Shown one piece after another: positions 6,742-16,854 of a stretch of DNA of 64,000 nt. The stretch covers positions 79,627 to 143,626 of the forward strand of contig JAKSKN010000006.1 of NCBI GenBank assembly GCA_024401695.1, read 5' to 3'. A program made the translations under genes and the position numbers. Numbering within the stretch: the first letter of the stretch is position 1; every line of letters begins with the position of its first letter. Origin of the DNA: Bacteroidales bacterium. GTDB taxonomy: Bacteria > Bacteroidota > Bacteroidia > Bacteroidales > UBA932. Under the pieces are notes generated by a model, which was not told the DNA's origin, searched no databases, and worked only from the letters and a program-made list of their open reading frames with translations.

Positions 6742-8505
6742 TTAAAAAGCGTAGTTGATTCCAATCAGCACCGCGCGGTGCATCGGGGTCTTGGAAGAGA
6801 CCTTGAGATAATTCATATCGGCATTCCAGGTTTCCTCATATATGTCCTTGTCGACAATGTCCTTTAATTCGGCATACAGTTCAAGCCCTTTGACAAGTGC
6901 CTTTGAAAACCGGATATTTGCCATAACGTCCTCACCTTTGAGGTTGTATGCCGACTGCTTGGCGCTTATGTATACAAGACTGGAGGAAAGTTTCGTCGTT
7001 TCGTTCAGGAACACGTCAATGGAAGTCCCCAGTTCATAATTGAAATCCTCCTTGGTATTTTTTTCTTTATTCCCGTAGATATCGTAGTTGAAGCCGGCCC
7101 ATATTTCGGCCTTGACATCCCTGCCGTTCATCTTCAAGTCCAGTTTTGCTCCGAAAGAATCCTGCCTCTTGTTGTTGATCCAGGTGTAGATGGTTTTCAC
7201 GCCGGGGTCAGTGACATCCTTGGACTTCTCCAGGTCTATGACCTTCTCGGCAGTGTTTCGCTTGTTACGGTAATTGATGTCAAAATTTGTAACGAAGATG
7301 CCTTTCGTATATGTGTAACCCAGATTTACCTTGTCCGTGATTTCCGGAAGCAGTTCACTGTTTCCAATGAAATATTCACCTTCCGAATCCCCTATCATAA
7401 GTGTCGGGCATAATTTTTTGTAATCAGGGCGGGAAATGGTCCTGCCGTAGTCAAGTGCCAGACGGTGACGGTCATTGATGTTATAATTGATTCCGGCCGC
7501 CAGAAGGTTCTGGAAATCATATTTATCGAACAGACCGACAAGATCCTCCGGCTTTTTCTTCTCCTCGAGTTTGTCGAGCATCGCGTGCCAATAGATCTGC
7601 GCCCGCTCTTTGACAAAGAAGTCGAACTTGCCGATGGAATAGGTCAGATTCACATAGGGCTCAGTGGAGTGGGAATTATAAAAATACGACTGCCGGTATG
7701 ATGTGGAATCCCGCCATTGTCCATTGACCAGTGTCCGTGCCGAGTATCCGTCCAGATCCTGATTGGAGATGTAGTCCAACCCGGCCCTCAGTTTCAATTG
7801 ACTTTTTTCGAATCTGAAAACATCGTCGTACGATGCGGACAGTTTTGTATTGAAGTCATTCAGGTTGCTGTAGGTTGCGTAATTCTTGGGGTTGGAATAA
7901 AACTCGCCGGAAGTAATCCTCCGCTTTGCATCCGCATTCACCCCTATCACCTCTGAGAGAGTTATGTCGAGACGGGCATCGGGTCTGCTTTCAAACTTGT
8001 GGGAGTAGTTGATTTTGCCGTTAATGTTGTGGCTTTTTACGAAAGTGCTGTCAAGCTGCGTACCCTTGATGGCATCCCTGCTCAAACCATTGTACCTTTC
8101 GGTTTCGAGATTGGAATACTCATCCTTGCCGCTGAATCCATAGCCGACGGAGGCCGACAGGACATTGGCCGGATTGAATATGTATCCGAAATCGATATTC
8201 GCACCTGCCTTATAGTTCCTTGGCTTTATCGTTTTGTTTTCACCCTTGTAGTATTCGCTCTGTTCCTTCTTGGCATCGAGGATGGACGTTATCTGGGATG
8301 ACGGCTGATAACCGTGTCCGATGTAAACGCCTGTCCCGATATAGAATTTCTTACCGGAATATTTCAGCTTGAAATCGGCATCTTCGGTGTTGCTCTGCAG
8401 AAAATTCCAACCCCCGTTTGCCTTCAGGCTGCCTTCCCACTGGGCAAACGCGGGACAGACACTCAAGGATGCCAATATGAAAATGATTGCAACTTCTTTT
8501 TTCAT
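6742..8505 (-). CDS. Outer-membrane beta-barrel protein without plug (TonB-receptor-like)
   Basis: The signal peptide ends at AFAQ (about residue 22). The mature protein is rich in alternating aromatic strands, with the motif RPDYKKLCPTLMIGDSEG followed by GNSELLPEITDKVNLGYTY, the loop typical of PF14905 TonB-receptor barrels (N-x-x-L-x-P-E). It ends GINYAF, a normal barrel terminus. No carboxypeptidase-like or plug domain precedes the barrel, so at 587 residues it is a plugless relative. It is 2 nt from the MscS gene upstream and 17 nt from the amidohydrolase downstream, in the same run of genes. The function is not known. Confidence 0.75.
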   Translation of the reverse strand: MKKEVAIIFILASLSVCPAFAQWEGSLKANGGWNFLQSNTEDADFKLKYSGKKFYIGTGVYIGHGYQPSSQITSILDAKKEQSEYYKGENKTIKPRNYKAGANIDFGYIFNPANVLSASVGYGFSGKDEYSNLETERYNGLSRDAIKGTQLDSTFVKSHNINGKINYSHKFESRPDARLDITLSEVIGVNADAKRRITSGEFYSNPKNYATYSNLNDFNTKLSASYDDVFRFEKSQLKLRAGLDYISNQDLDGYSARTLVNGQWRDSTSYRQSYFYNSHSTEPYVNLTYSIGKFDFFVKERAQIYWHAMLDKLEEKKKPEDLVGLFDKYDFQNLLAAGINYNINDRHRLALDYGRTISRPDYKKLCPTLMIGDSEGEYFIGNSELLPEITDKVNLGYTYTKGIFVTNFDINYRNKRNTAEKVIDLEKSKDVTDPGVKTIYTWINNKRQDSFGAKLDLKMNGRDVKAEIWAGFNYDIYGNKEKNTKEDFNYELGTSIDVFLNETTKLSSSLVYISAKQSAYNLKGEDVMANIRFSKALVKGLELYAELKDIVDKDIYEETWNADMNYLKVSSKTPMHRAVLIGINYAF

Positions 8506-8507
8506 AA

Positions 8508-11486
8508 CTACAATTTATTGATCTTTTCCTCTTCGCAGAACAGGCTGAATTCCTTTATCAGGACACGGCGGAGCGGAGCCCTGTCTATTTCATCACACGG
8601 GACGGAGATGCGGAAGACATTGAATGAAGGAGTGGAATCCTGAACGCCGAGGAAATTACATTCACCTTTTATCTGCGGATATTTGTTCATGATGCGTTCG
8701 AAGAACCGGCCGAATGCATTTTCCGCTTCGTCGAATGAATGCTGAGACGAAAGCTTCACATCCATTCTCACTGCCGACAGCCTGCTTGTCATATTGACCA
8801 CGCCAGAGACACCGCTGTTATAGAATATCTTGACATTGCCGTCAATGTCTTCCACCTTTGTGGTGCGTATTCCGATATTGGTCACCTTGCCGCAGAATCC
8901 GCCGATATTCACGATGTCGCCTACCTTGTAGTCTTTCTCCATTATGATTGACACACCGGCCAATATGTCAGTGATAAGGTTCTTTGCCCCCAGACCGACC
9001 ATTACGGAGAAAGCTCCCAGGGAGGCGAGAACTCCGGTTGTGTCTACTCCGAACATATAAAGTGTTACGAAAACGACACTTATGTAGCCGGCATAGCGCA
9101 ACAGCGACACGAGGAGCTGGCACACGGTTTCAGCTCCGGCATTGAGCGCGCTCTTGAGGACAGACATTATTCTGGTAAGGATGAACATCCCGAAAGCGAA
9201 GCTCAGGGTGATGACAATCATTGTAGTCAGAGAGAAGATATTGACTCCTCTCTGCCACAGGAATGACATAAGATAGCCTGATAACGTTTCACTCGGACCG
9301 GTACTCAGTCCGATGACAAGGGACAGGGAGATGAACGCCAGAATGACAATCCATATCTTTCCCATATCCCCGAGGATCCTTTGTGAAGATGTCGGAGTTT
9401 TCTTCATCTCCACATCCATTCTTTCCAGTTGGATTGCCGTCATCGATTTCCTCTCCTCCATCTCCACGCGGGCAGCTTCCTTGAACTTTTCAACCTTGCC
9501 GGGACCATAGATGAGCAATATTCCCAGGAAAACGAGCACTATGAGAAGCGTGACCGCAAAAGTGACAATACAATTTGCCGTCCTGCCCAGATACACATCC
9601 GCAAGAGGCACGAAAGACATTACGAAATATTCTCCTTTATTGCCGCTGACTTGTTTTGTCGCGACACAATACCTTGTATTCCCGACCTTGTGGAACCCCA
9701 GATAGCCATCCCTGTATGCGGCATCAGACATATTGGCAGCCACGTTGCCAAGAGTTTTTGCGGAATAGACAAGCTTGTGCCCTTCTTCCGCCGATGTCAT
9801 GATGTAATGACAGTGCCCGGATTCGGAAGCGGCATCGAAAGTATTTCTGATAGATTCCAATGTGGAATTCCATTTTGCCGGGTCAATCTTGAACCTTGTA
9901 ACGAGCATAGCATCGGAAACTTTGCCTTCCCGGCGGAGTGAGAAGGGAGCACAGACGATGAAATTATCTTCATCCATCATCTGCTCACTTGACGACACCC
10001 CGTCAATGACATTGAACAGAGCTGCGCTTGCCTCATCCTCGCGGGAGAACCCGAGGTTGGTCTGTGTCCCGCTTGTGGCGACAAGCTTTCCCTTCTTGTC
10101 AAAGACAGAGATGTCTCTGGCTGATTGCGCCTGTGCCATTCCTGCAAGCCAGGGATTGCAAATCTCCACAAGGCGCACTGTCCCATCTTTATCCTCGACT
10201 TCCTTCAGGCGGGAAGATTCCCGGCAAACGAGCAGGTTTGCCTGATGGTCTTCCAGCACGGAAGCGGTAACCTTAAGGAATGCGGCAACATCTTCGGACG
10301 CGGCATCGAGATTGTCTGACAATTTCTTGTCTATCTTGCCGAGGTCATCGGAAACCTGACGGATATTCCACTGGGAGGTCCAGATCTGGTTGCCTATCAT
10401 ATTCAGCGAATTGAGATAGAATCCGGCAACCGTGACAAAGACAATGCACACCAGAGAGAATGGGAGCAGGACCCTCGCCTTTTCCGCATCCACCGCACAG
10501 CCCTTCTTCCCGAATGGTTTTAATCCTCCGGCCCTTATCTGAAGTTTGCCCGGCTCTTCATCGATATAGTTGCAATACAACTGGATCAAGAAAATAACCA
10601 ACAGTATCGTTGCCAACAGCACAGCTAACGGACCAATCGGGACAGCACCCTCATCGGTATATGCCGCCAATATTGTGATGTCACCGAAGATATCCGACTT
10701 ATATTGGATTGTCCTGTACTTGTAGCCGTACCCCATCACTTCCGAATGTCCGGTGCTCGGTTCGCGGGTGACCGACTCGTCAAGGTTGAGTACGGATATC
10801 GGCTGGCCGGAAAAATCGGCGGCTTCGGTCTTCAACGGGCCGAAAAGAAGCGTCCCGTTGTCTATCGAAGTCACGAACAATCTTTCGTCCACCGGCCCGA
10901 ATAGGCCGCCCATATCGTCCAAGGTGTAAATCGAGGCATACTTTCCCTTGAGAACGGCTGGCATTACGAGTCTTGCGCCTTCAAAAGATACGGCAAAGAC
11001 TTTTACCGGAGTGCCATCCGGCATACAGATACGTCCGGTATTGACATATCCTTCACCGTTCATCACAAGTTCATATTCATCCGGTGAAAGGGGGCAGACA
11101 TCGGTTATCCTGCGTCCGATAGAGCCCTTGTCGGTTCCGTTGAGAACTGTTCCGTCCTTCCCTACAAGAAAGAAACCGGCTGCAGAGACTCCTGTTGCGT
11201 TAACCCTTTCGAAAGTGCGTTTCTGTCCATCGGTTGCCATCAAATATCTGATGGCGGCCAGATCGACCTGGAAATCGCGGTCATATTCCCGGATGAGAGC
11301 TTCGCGTACCTGTGACTCGGAGTCCAACTGGGCCGGAATTTCAGTAAGGGACTTGTCAACCAGACTGTTCTCCACATTGTTGTTATAAATTGTCTGGAAA
11401 ACAATCATTATTATGGCTGCGACAATGGTGCAACCAATTGAAACTACGATAGATTTGAGGTAATTGTATTTTCCCATAGTTTTCAT
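8508..11486 (-). CDS. MscS-type channel with two extracytoplasmic sensor regions
   Basis: 992 residues. Helix 10-31 leads to an extracytoplasmic region at about 33-282; helices 283-303 and 338-358 enclose a short cytoplasmic stretch; a second extracytoplasmic region spans 360-634; helix 635-660 is followed by a charged coiled segment (665-705), then helices at 710-728, 750-772 and 795-813. The pore helix VLASLGAFSVMVGLGAKN (819-836) and the beta domain (KDYKVGDIVNIGG to NVKIFYNSG) are plain MscS. Both outer regions resemble Cache/PAS-like folds (FFLVGKDGTVLNG; ISVFDKKGKLVATSG). So it looks like a channel gated or tuned by ligands as well as tension. It follows the TamB fusion gene by 27 nt. 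Confidence 0.85.
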   Translation of the reverse strand: MKTMGKYNYLKSIVVSIGCTIVAAIIMIVFQTIYNNNVENSLVDKSLTEIPAQLDSESQVREALIREYDRDFQVDLAAIRYLMATDGQKRTFERVNATGVSAAGFFLVGKDGTVLNGTDKGSIGRRITDVCPLSPDEYELVMNGEGYVNTGRICMPDGTPVKVFAVSFEGARLVMPAVLKGKYASIYTLDDMGGLFGPVDERLFVTSIDNGTLLFGPLKTEAADFSGQPISVLNLDESVTREPSTGHSEVMGYGYKYRTIQYKSDIFGDITILAAYTDEGAVPIGPLAVLLATILLVIFLIQLYCNYIDEEPGKLQIRAGGLKPFGKKGCAVDAEKARVLLPFSLVCIVFVTVAGFYLNSLNMIGNQIWTSQWNIRQVSDDLGKIDKKLSDNLDAASEDVAAFLKVTASVLEDHQANLLVCRESSRLKEVEDKDGTVRLVEICNPWLAGMAQAQSARDISVFDKKGKLVATSGTQTNLGFSREDEASAALFNVIDGVSSSEQMMDEDNFIVCAPFSLRREGKVSDAMLVTRFKIDPAKWNSTLESIRNTFDAASESGHCHYIMTSAEEGHKLVYSAKTLGNVAANMSDAAYRDGYLGFHKVGNTRYCVATKQVSGNKGEYFVMSFVPLADVYLGRTANCIVTFAVTLLIVLVFLGILLIYGPGKVEKFKEAARVEMEERKSMTAIQLERMDVEMKKTPTSSQRILGDMGKIWIVILAFISLSLVIGLSTGPSETLSGYLMSFLWQRGVNIFSLTTMIVITLSFAFGMFILTRIMSVLKSALNAGAETVCQLLVSLLRYAGYISVVFVTLYMFGVDTTGVLASLGAFSVMVGLGAKNLITDILAGVSIIMEKDYKVGDIVNIGGFCGKVTNIGIRTTKVEDIDGNVKIFYNSGVSGVVNMTSRLSAVRMDVKLSSQHSFDEAENAFGRFFERIMNKYPQIKGECNFLGVQDSTPSFNVFRISVPCDEIDRAPLRRVLIKEFSLFCEEEKINKL

Positions 11487-11513
11487 ATAATTGTAATAAT
11501 ATTTAACTTAACA

Positions 11514-14500
11514 TCAGAACGGATAACCTATTCCGAAGTTCAGCCTCAGGCCGTCCTTCCACAAATTGGGAATGTTGTAATATCCGGCGCGCCCTGTATC
11601 ATATGGAGCGTGTATGGCGATGCCGAGGTCAAGCCGGATGACTATGGATTCATAATCCAGTCTCAATCCCACTCCGGTTCCAAGGGCAATCTGATTGAGG
11701 AAGGTTTCCGGCGCGATGTGGCTGTCATACATCTTTGTCAGATTGAAGCCCTTGAGGAATGCCTCTATGTCTTCTGCGGACAGGTAATCCTTGGGGTCTT
11801 TCTGGTTCCATACATTTCCCGCATCAACGAACAGGGCTCCGTTAAGTTTCCACACTATAGGGAAACGGAGTTCCGCGTTGAGTTCAAGTTTGATGTCCCC
11901 CGTATGGAAGATGTATGAGCTGTAATTGTCGTTGTGGAAGTTTCCCGGGCCGATGGAACGGGGGGAGAATGCCCTGATGCTGTTGGGACCGCCTATGGAG
12001 AACGCTTCCGAGAGGGGAGAGCCCACGCTGTTTCCGAAACTGATGACGGCACCGGCCATAGCCCTTGTGGCAAGTTCTAGTTTGTCGCTGAGCCTGAACC
12101 TGTTCCTGAGTTCAAGCTGCATTTTCACGAATTGGTCATAATTGACACCGAGCAAAGTCTTGTTTCTTTCGTTGAATTCCCTTCCACAGGCGGCCATAAT
12201 GCCGGAAATGAGATTGGCCGATTCCTTCAGCTGAATATCCAGAGCCGTATAGACGTTCCTTTCCTTGTCGCGGTAGTTGTTGTAGCTGAACGCATACCTT
12301 GCGGACGGAATGAACTCGTTGTTCGCAAAGAGTTTGAGAAGGTCGACGAAGCCGACGTCAGTTGCCAGTTTCTCTGATGCCCTGTCAGCAAGCACAACCG
12401 AAAGATAGAGGGGAGAGAAACTGTGGCTGACATACTTGTTCTGGCGTAGGCCGTAATCCAGGCCTCCATAAAGTTTGTGCAAGCCATAGTCACCGGATAC
12501 ATTCTGGTTCAGATAGCCGAGGCGGTAGGATGTCCTACCCATATACTTCTTCCCCCAATCTCCAAGTTGCACATAAGGAAAACTGAGAGAAAAATCGGCA
12601 CCGAACTGGTATGTGTCGTTTCTGGAAGGATCTTTCGATTTTTTGTTGCCAAGGTTCCAGTAATATGCTCCATTGATCTTTGCCGTGAATACATCGCCCC
12701 TGCCGAAAAGATTGTTCTTTGTGATTGAAACGGCGGCATCGGGCCCCAACTGATTGTTGCTTCTTTCTACAAGATTGGCTTCAATGCCCAAATCAACCGA
12801 CCTGTCAAGACTGTCGCGCTGTCTGTCGATTGTTTTGTTGTAAAGTACACCGACACCGCTCTTGATGAGTTCCCCCTCCACAACGTTGTTATAGTCTTTC
12901 ATACTGAACAACCTCGCCCGGAACGTACCGGCTGTGTCCAGCTTGTATTCCGCTGACAGGTTGTTGAGGAATGAAGCGGAATTCTTGTTGACCTCGGCAT
13001 TGTCCGACACGCTTCCCCCGATTTTCACGTTAAGCCTGTCGTTGAAAAAGCTCTTGGAGACATTGATGGTATAATCAGTGGTCTCAATCCCTTTTCCGTG
13101 CTTCCCGCTGGCAACACCGAAATCAAGACTGACCTTGTTCCCCAATTTGTTGGCGGTGGCCGCGTTCAACTTTGACTGGACAATGCTCGACAGGGCATAT
13201 CCGTCCATCTGAGCCGCTTCGTTGCTTTCGGAGGCATACATTCCTGTTGCCAGAAGTACGGCGGCAAGTCCTTCCCTGTCTTCTTCCGGCAGTTCCGCCA
13301 GCTCTTTCTGAATTTCCTTGTCCTTGGGCGCGTCAAGATAGAATCCTATGTCAAGTTTCTTGAGCGTGCCTCCGACTTTTACTCCGGTGATGAAATCCAC
13401 CATCCTTGAGACTTCTCCAACGGGTTTGTAGGTAGCCTTTGCACCCTGGGAGGCGGAAACGGCAAGTTCCGTGTCGTCAATGGCTCCGTTGAAGCTTATC
13501 CGGCTGCCCTTGTCCACGGCGAACGGCATCATAGGATACAGTTTGGGTGAGAAGAATATCCGGCCCTCAGGAATATCCAGACTGCCGCCGAGGTTGAGGC
13601 CAGTTTTGGGGTTGAACCCGACCTTTACCGTGCCGGAAGGACTGACCTGAGCAAGGTTCTTTTCGTCGATAGGGTAGGTGATATCCGTCTCGGGCAGGAT
13701 GCTGACGTCGATGTTGGCGAGCAGGCTGTCCACAGGACCGGTAATGCCGCCTTCCAGCGCGGTGAGGAGTTTTCCGTAAACGGGAATAGGGCCGCCCTGA
13801 GGAAGTTTCACGGGCTCGAAGCAGTCGGATTTGACTGATACGTCAAGAAGCATTGCATTGAGGTCCAGTCCACCGTCCAGACTTACGGAAGTGCTGTCCG
13901 CACCGATAAGTGAAAGTCCGTTCAGATTTATCCTGTTGTCCTCCATCGTGATTTCCCGCTCTGAGAGACATAGTCTGACATCGTACGGACGATATGATGC
14001 CGCCACGTCCACCGGAGTGACTCCGGCGAAAATTCTCATCCTGTCGGGCAGTCCGGAGGCTATGGCCCGGGCCCTGATTCTTCCCTGAATGTCCAGCTCC
14101 TCCGGAAGAGTGACGAACTGTTTTGCCAGTTCGGCCGGGATGTCGTCCAGATTGGCGTTCGCCACAAAATGATTCGGGTTTTCACCGTCCGGGCGAAGGT
14201 TGAACAGGACATTCCTGTCACCTATGTTCTTGCCGTCATATACTAGTCCGGCAAGTTTGAGATCTCCGTCCAGTTTGAGGTCATCCCCGTTGCGGGACAG
14301 GACAGCCGCCAGATCAACTCCCGAGTCTATCCCATGAACGGACATCAGGCCGTCCTTTATTTCAGAGTTGAACTTGAGAGTTGCATCCATACTGCCTCCG
14401 GACAGGCCTGCCACGAGGGCGGCGTCCATTGCCGGAAGCCTGTATTCCCCGTTCAGGGCCGGTGTTTCCAGGGATGCTTTCAAGTTTCTGGATGCTCCTG

Positions 14501-16139
14501 AGGAGCGCAGAACGGCCGTGAATTTCTTGAGGTCAAACCCATTCTTCTGAAGCATACCTCTCAGCGGATTGTCCTGCAGAACGGTCAGGTCAGCGTTAAC
14601 TTCCGGGAGGGCGGCAATCAAGGAATCAAGTCCGGCGAGAGTCTTCGGTGCACCGGAGAAAGACGGAAGAAGCGACGGGATTTCCAGAGCGTGGGCTGGA
14701 ACATTGGCAGAAATGGAAATTCCCGGCATCCTCACATCTGCTTCGCTCAGTGCTTCCCGGGTTTTGAGATTAACCTTCATCCCGCTGATTTCCAGCGTAT
14801 CCGAAGGAATGCGGGCATTTATTGAATCCAATTGGGCATCCAAGTCAATTCCGGGAAATTTTCCGAGGAAATCGCTGACCGCAAAACGGCTGTCAAGCAT
14901 CAGCGAGGCGGTGACGGAAGAGTCCGCATAGTGGACCGGGGCGGATATCTTGCCGCTGACGGAACCGGACCTGAGAGAGGCGAACAGTTTGGCTCCGGAG
15001 ACATCGATGCCGTTGAATCTGCAACTGTCAAGCTTTACAGAGAGATCTGCGGTCATTTTCCTGTCAGCCGGATTTATGCCGCCCCCTGATGCGTTGACGC
15101 GGCCCGCCACAATCAGTTCATTTTCCGGCATCTTCAGGATTTTGGCAACATCTGTCCTCTGAATATCCAGACTGGCGTTGAAAATTTCGTCATCAATGTC
15201 ATAATCGGCATCAAGTGAGAACGGGGCACCGGCAAAACTGCCCCTGCCCACAGTTGTTACACGCATCTGTTCAAGATCAAGTCTGGTACCGCACAGCTGG
15301 GCTTCAGCCTCCATCTCGGGAACGCTGGCGTACAGGACTTCAGACGAAATTATGGAATTCCCGAGATCCACAACGGCGTCTCCGGCCAGACTGCCTACCG
15401 TAAGTCCGAAATCTCCAATACCGAAGAATGTATCCGAAATATCCAGAGTCCGCACGGTATAGCAGGATTTTCCCAAATCGACAAGGGCACCGGTCTTTGC
15501 TTTTCCTACATCCAGATTGAGGCCCATAGGCTCCAGACGGAACTCTACATTCCGGAGAGTGATGTCCAAAAGGTCTATGGCCAAAGCCAAAGAACTGCTG
15601 TCGGGAGGACTAACCTCCACGGAGTTCCGGTCACTTATCAGTTCAAGCGTGAGGGCGGCATCCTCAAGAACGGCATCCTTTATCGGGAATGTCATCTCCT
15701 TCAAACCGAAAGGCTCCACTCCGGCCGACAGCTTGCCGACTTTCCCGTCTATTTTCAACGAAGGTATCAGATCCCCCGTATGGGCGGTCAGGTTGCCGAC
15801 TCCCAAATGTCTGACAGCCACGGAATCCGGTAAAGCATCTATGCGCAGACGCGCGTCCAGACGCCCCACGAATGCCAGAGTGTCACCCTGACCGTCACCG
15901 GCAAAGACATTTTCAAGAAGAATATTGAAGGGAGGTCTTACTGAGAAATGTCCCACGGAAGCCTCGATGCCGATCTTGTCTGACAAGATACGTGCGGCTG
16001 TTGTAGCCGCCTTCTGCTGCACAGACGGTATGGTTAATGCTATCAGTATTCCTACAACAATTACAACAGGCACGCCTATCAGGCAACATGTTGTAATCAA
16101 TAAGACCTTCAGCCATTTGCGTTTCTTTTTTACCGACAT
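11514..16139 (-). CDS. TamB fused to an Omp85/TamA-type barrel (single polypeptide)
   Basis: 1541 residues. A basic start and membrane anchor (about 12-35) open a TamB/AsmA-like protein. Residues 36-800 are repetitive beta strands and about 800-1106 the TamB C-terminal domain (GGSLDIPEGRIFF; AVLLATGMY; LDTAGTFRARLF; GVLYNKTIDR). From about 1107 to 1541 the chain is an Omp85 barrel: AAVSITKNNLFGRGDVF, then the lid-loop motif GGPNSIRAFSPRSIGPG (1387-1391 is SIRAF), FVDAGNVW and a final LRLNFGIGYPF. POTRA domains, normally in front of such a barrel, are absent. Normally TamB (inner-membrane anchored, periplasm-spanning lipid conduit) and TamA/TamL are separate proteins. Here one chain would span inner membrane, periplasm and outer membrane. 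Confidence 0.88.
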   Translation of the reverse strand: MSVKKKRKWLKVLLITTCCLIGVPVVIVVGILIALTIPSVQQKAATTAARILSDKIGIEASVGHFSVRPPFNILLENVFAGDGQGDTLAFVGRLDARLRIDALPDSVAVRHLGVGNLTAHTGDLIPSLKIDGKVGKLSAGVEPFGLKEMTFPIKDAVLEDAALTLELISDRNSVEVSPPDSSSLALAIDLLDITLRNVEFRLEPMGLNLDVGKAKTGALVDLGKSCYTVRTLDISDTFFGIGDFGLTVGSLAGDAVVDLGNSIISSEVLYASVPEMEAEAQLCGTRLDLEQMRVTTVGRGSFAGAPFSLDADYDIDDEIFNASLDIQRTDVAKILKMPENELIVAGRVNASGGGINPADRKMTADLSVKLDSCRFNGIDVSGAKLFASLRSGSVSGKISAPVHYADSSVTASLMLDSRFAVSDFLGKFPGIDLDAQLDSINARIPSDTLEISGMKVNLKTREALSEADVRMPGISISANVPAHALEIPSLLPSFSGAPKTLAGLDSLIAALPEVNADLTVLQDNPLRGMLQKNGFDLKKFTAVLRSSGASRNLKASLETPALNGEYRLPAMDAALVAGLSGGSMDATLKFNSEIKDGLMSVHGIDSGVDLAAVLSRNGDDLKLDGDLKLAGLVYDGKNIGDRNVLFNLRPDGENPNHFVANANLDDIPAELAKQFVTLPEELDIQGRIRARAIASGLPDRMRIFAGVTPVDVAASYRPYDVRLCLSEREITMEDNRINLNGLSLIGADSTSVSLDGGLDLNAMLLDVSVKSDCFEPVKLPQGGPIPVYGKLLTALEGGITGPVDSLLANIDVSILPETDITYPIDEKNLAQVSPSGTVKVGFNPKTGLNLGGSLDIPEGRIFFSPKLYPMMPFAVDKGSRISFNGAIDDTELAVSASQGAKATYKPVGEVSRMVDFITGVKVGGTLKKLDIGFYLDAPKDKEIQKELAELPEEDREGLAAVLLATGMYASESNEAAQMDGYALSSIVQSKLNAATANKLGNKVSLDFGVASGKHGKGIETTDYTINVSKSFFNDRLNVKIGGSVSDNAEVNKNSASFLNNLSAEYKLDTAGTFRARLFSMKDYNNVVEGELIKSGVGVLYNKTIDRQRDSLDRSVDLGIEANLVERSNNQLGPDAAVSITKNNLFGRGDVFTAKINGAYYWNLGNKKSKDPSRNDTYQFGADFSLSFPYVQLGDWGKKYMGRTSYRLGYLNQNVSGDYGLHKLYGGLDYGLRQNKYVSHSFSPLYLSVVLADRASEKLATDVGFVDLLKLFANNEFIPSARYAFSYNNYRDKERNVYTALDIQLKESANLISGIMAACGREFNERNKTLLGVNYDQFVKMQLELRNRFRLSDKLELATRAMAGAVISFGNSVGSPLSEAFSIGGPNSIRAFSPRSIGPGNFHNDNYSSYIFHTGDIKLELNAELRFPIVWKLNGALFVDAGNVWNQKDPKDYLSAEDIEAFLKGFNLTKMYDSHIAPETFLNQIALGTGVGLRLDYESIVIRLDLGIAIHAPYDTGRAGYYNIPNLWKDGLRLNFGIGYPF

Positions 16140-16155
16140 CGGCCCCTACTTGATA

Positions 16156-16821
16156 TTAGAATTTTTTCACCAGACCTATTCCGTAGTCGGCAAGGCCCTG
16201 TGCAATACCGGCAAATCCTCCCTTGTGAAGATCCCAAGTGCTTGTCGTTACAACCTTTTCAGGATAGTCAGCCCTTGTACCGTACCAACCCAGAGATATG
16301 AATCCGAGATGAAGTTGTAATGCGAGTTTCTCATTAAGGTCAATGTTTACGACCGGAAGAATCTGGAATCCGTATTCCGTCTGTGTGCCCCATTCTTGAG
16401 AGCCTGTCTTCGGCTTGTTTACATTGTAATACTGACCTATGAAAGCATTGGCTTCGGCCCATACGCTTACAACTTTCCAATTCAGCAACTTGTATCCGAA
16501 GAATGGAGATACCGACCAACCGACCGCCCTGTTCACGTTGATGGTCTGGTCTTTTTTCTCAGATTCATAGATAACTCCGTTAGTCAGACGGCCGAAAGCG
16601 AAACCGATCCGCCCTCCGACTTGCATTTTTTCACCTATGTTCCAATACACTTTCGGCTTCAGATTGACCAGATAGGCATGTTCCTTATTGTCAGTAGTAC
16701 CGGATGAATAATCGGTATGCTCATTGGCGAAATTTATGCTGAACTGTCCTCCGAAGTGGAATTGAGCGTTTGCAACAGAAACTGAAAATAGAAGCACCAA
16801 CAAAAGAATAAGTTTTTTCAT
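16156..16821 (-). CDS. Small outer-membrane beta-barrel protein, 221 aa
   Basis: The signal peptide MKKLILLLVLLFSVSVANA is followed by a Gln start. Alternating strands (FHFGGQFSINFA; LKPKVYWNIGEKMQVGGRIGFAFG; VSPFFGYKLLNWKVVSVWAEANAFIG; FQILPVVNIDLNEKLALQLHLG) are those of the OmpA-like/PorT-like eight-stranded barrels frequent in Bacteroidetes. It lies 16 nt before the TamB-Omp85 gene in the same direction, so it may be co-transcribed and may even be a client of that machinery. No binding motif is recognised. Confidence 0.75.
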   Translation of the reverse strand: MKKLILLLVLLFSVSVANAQFHFGGQFSINFANEHTDYSSGTTDNKEHAYLVNLKPKVYWNIGEKMQVGGRIGFAFGRLTNGVIYESEKKDQTINVNRAVGWSVSPFFGYKLLNWKVVSVWAEANAFIGQYYNVNKPKTGSQEWGTQTEYGFQILPVVNIDLNEKLALQLHLGFISLGWYGTRADYPEKVVTTSTWDLHKGGFAGIAQGLADYGIGLVKKF

Positions 16822-16854
16822 GTTCAGTCCGTCTTTATTTCCACTTATTTCTGT

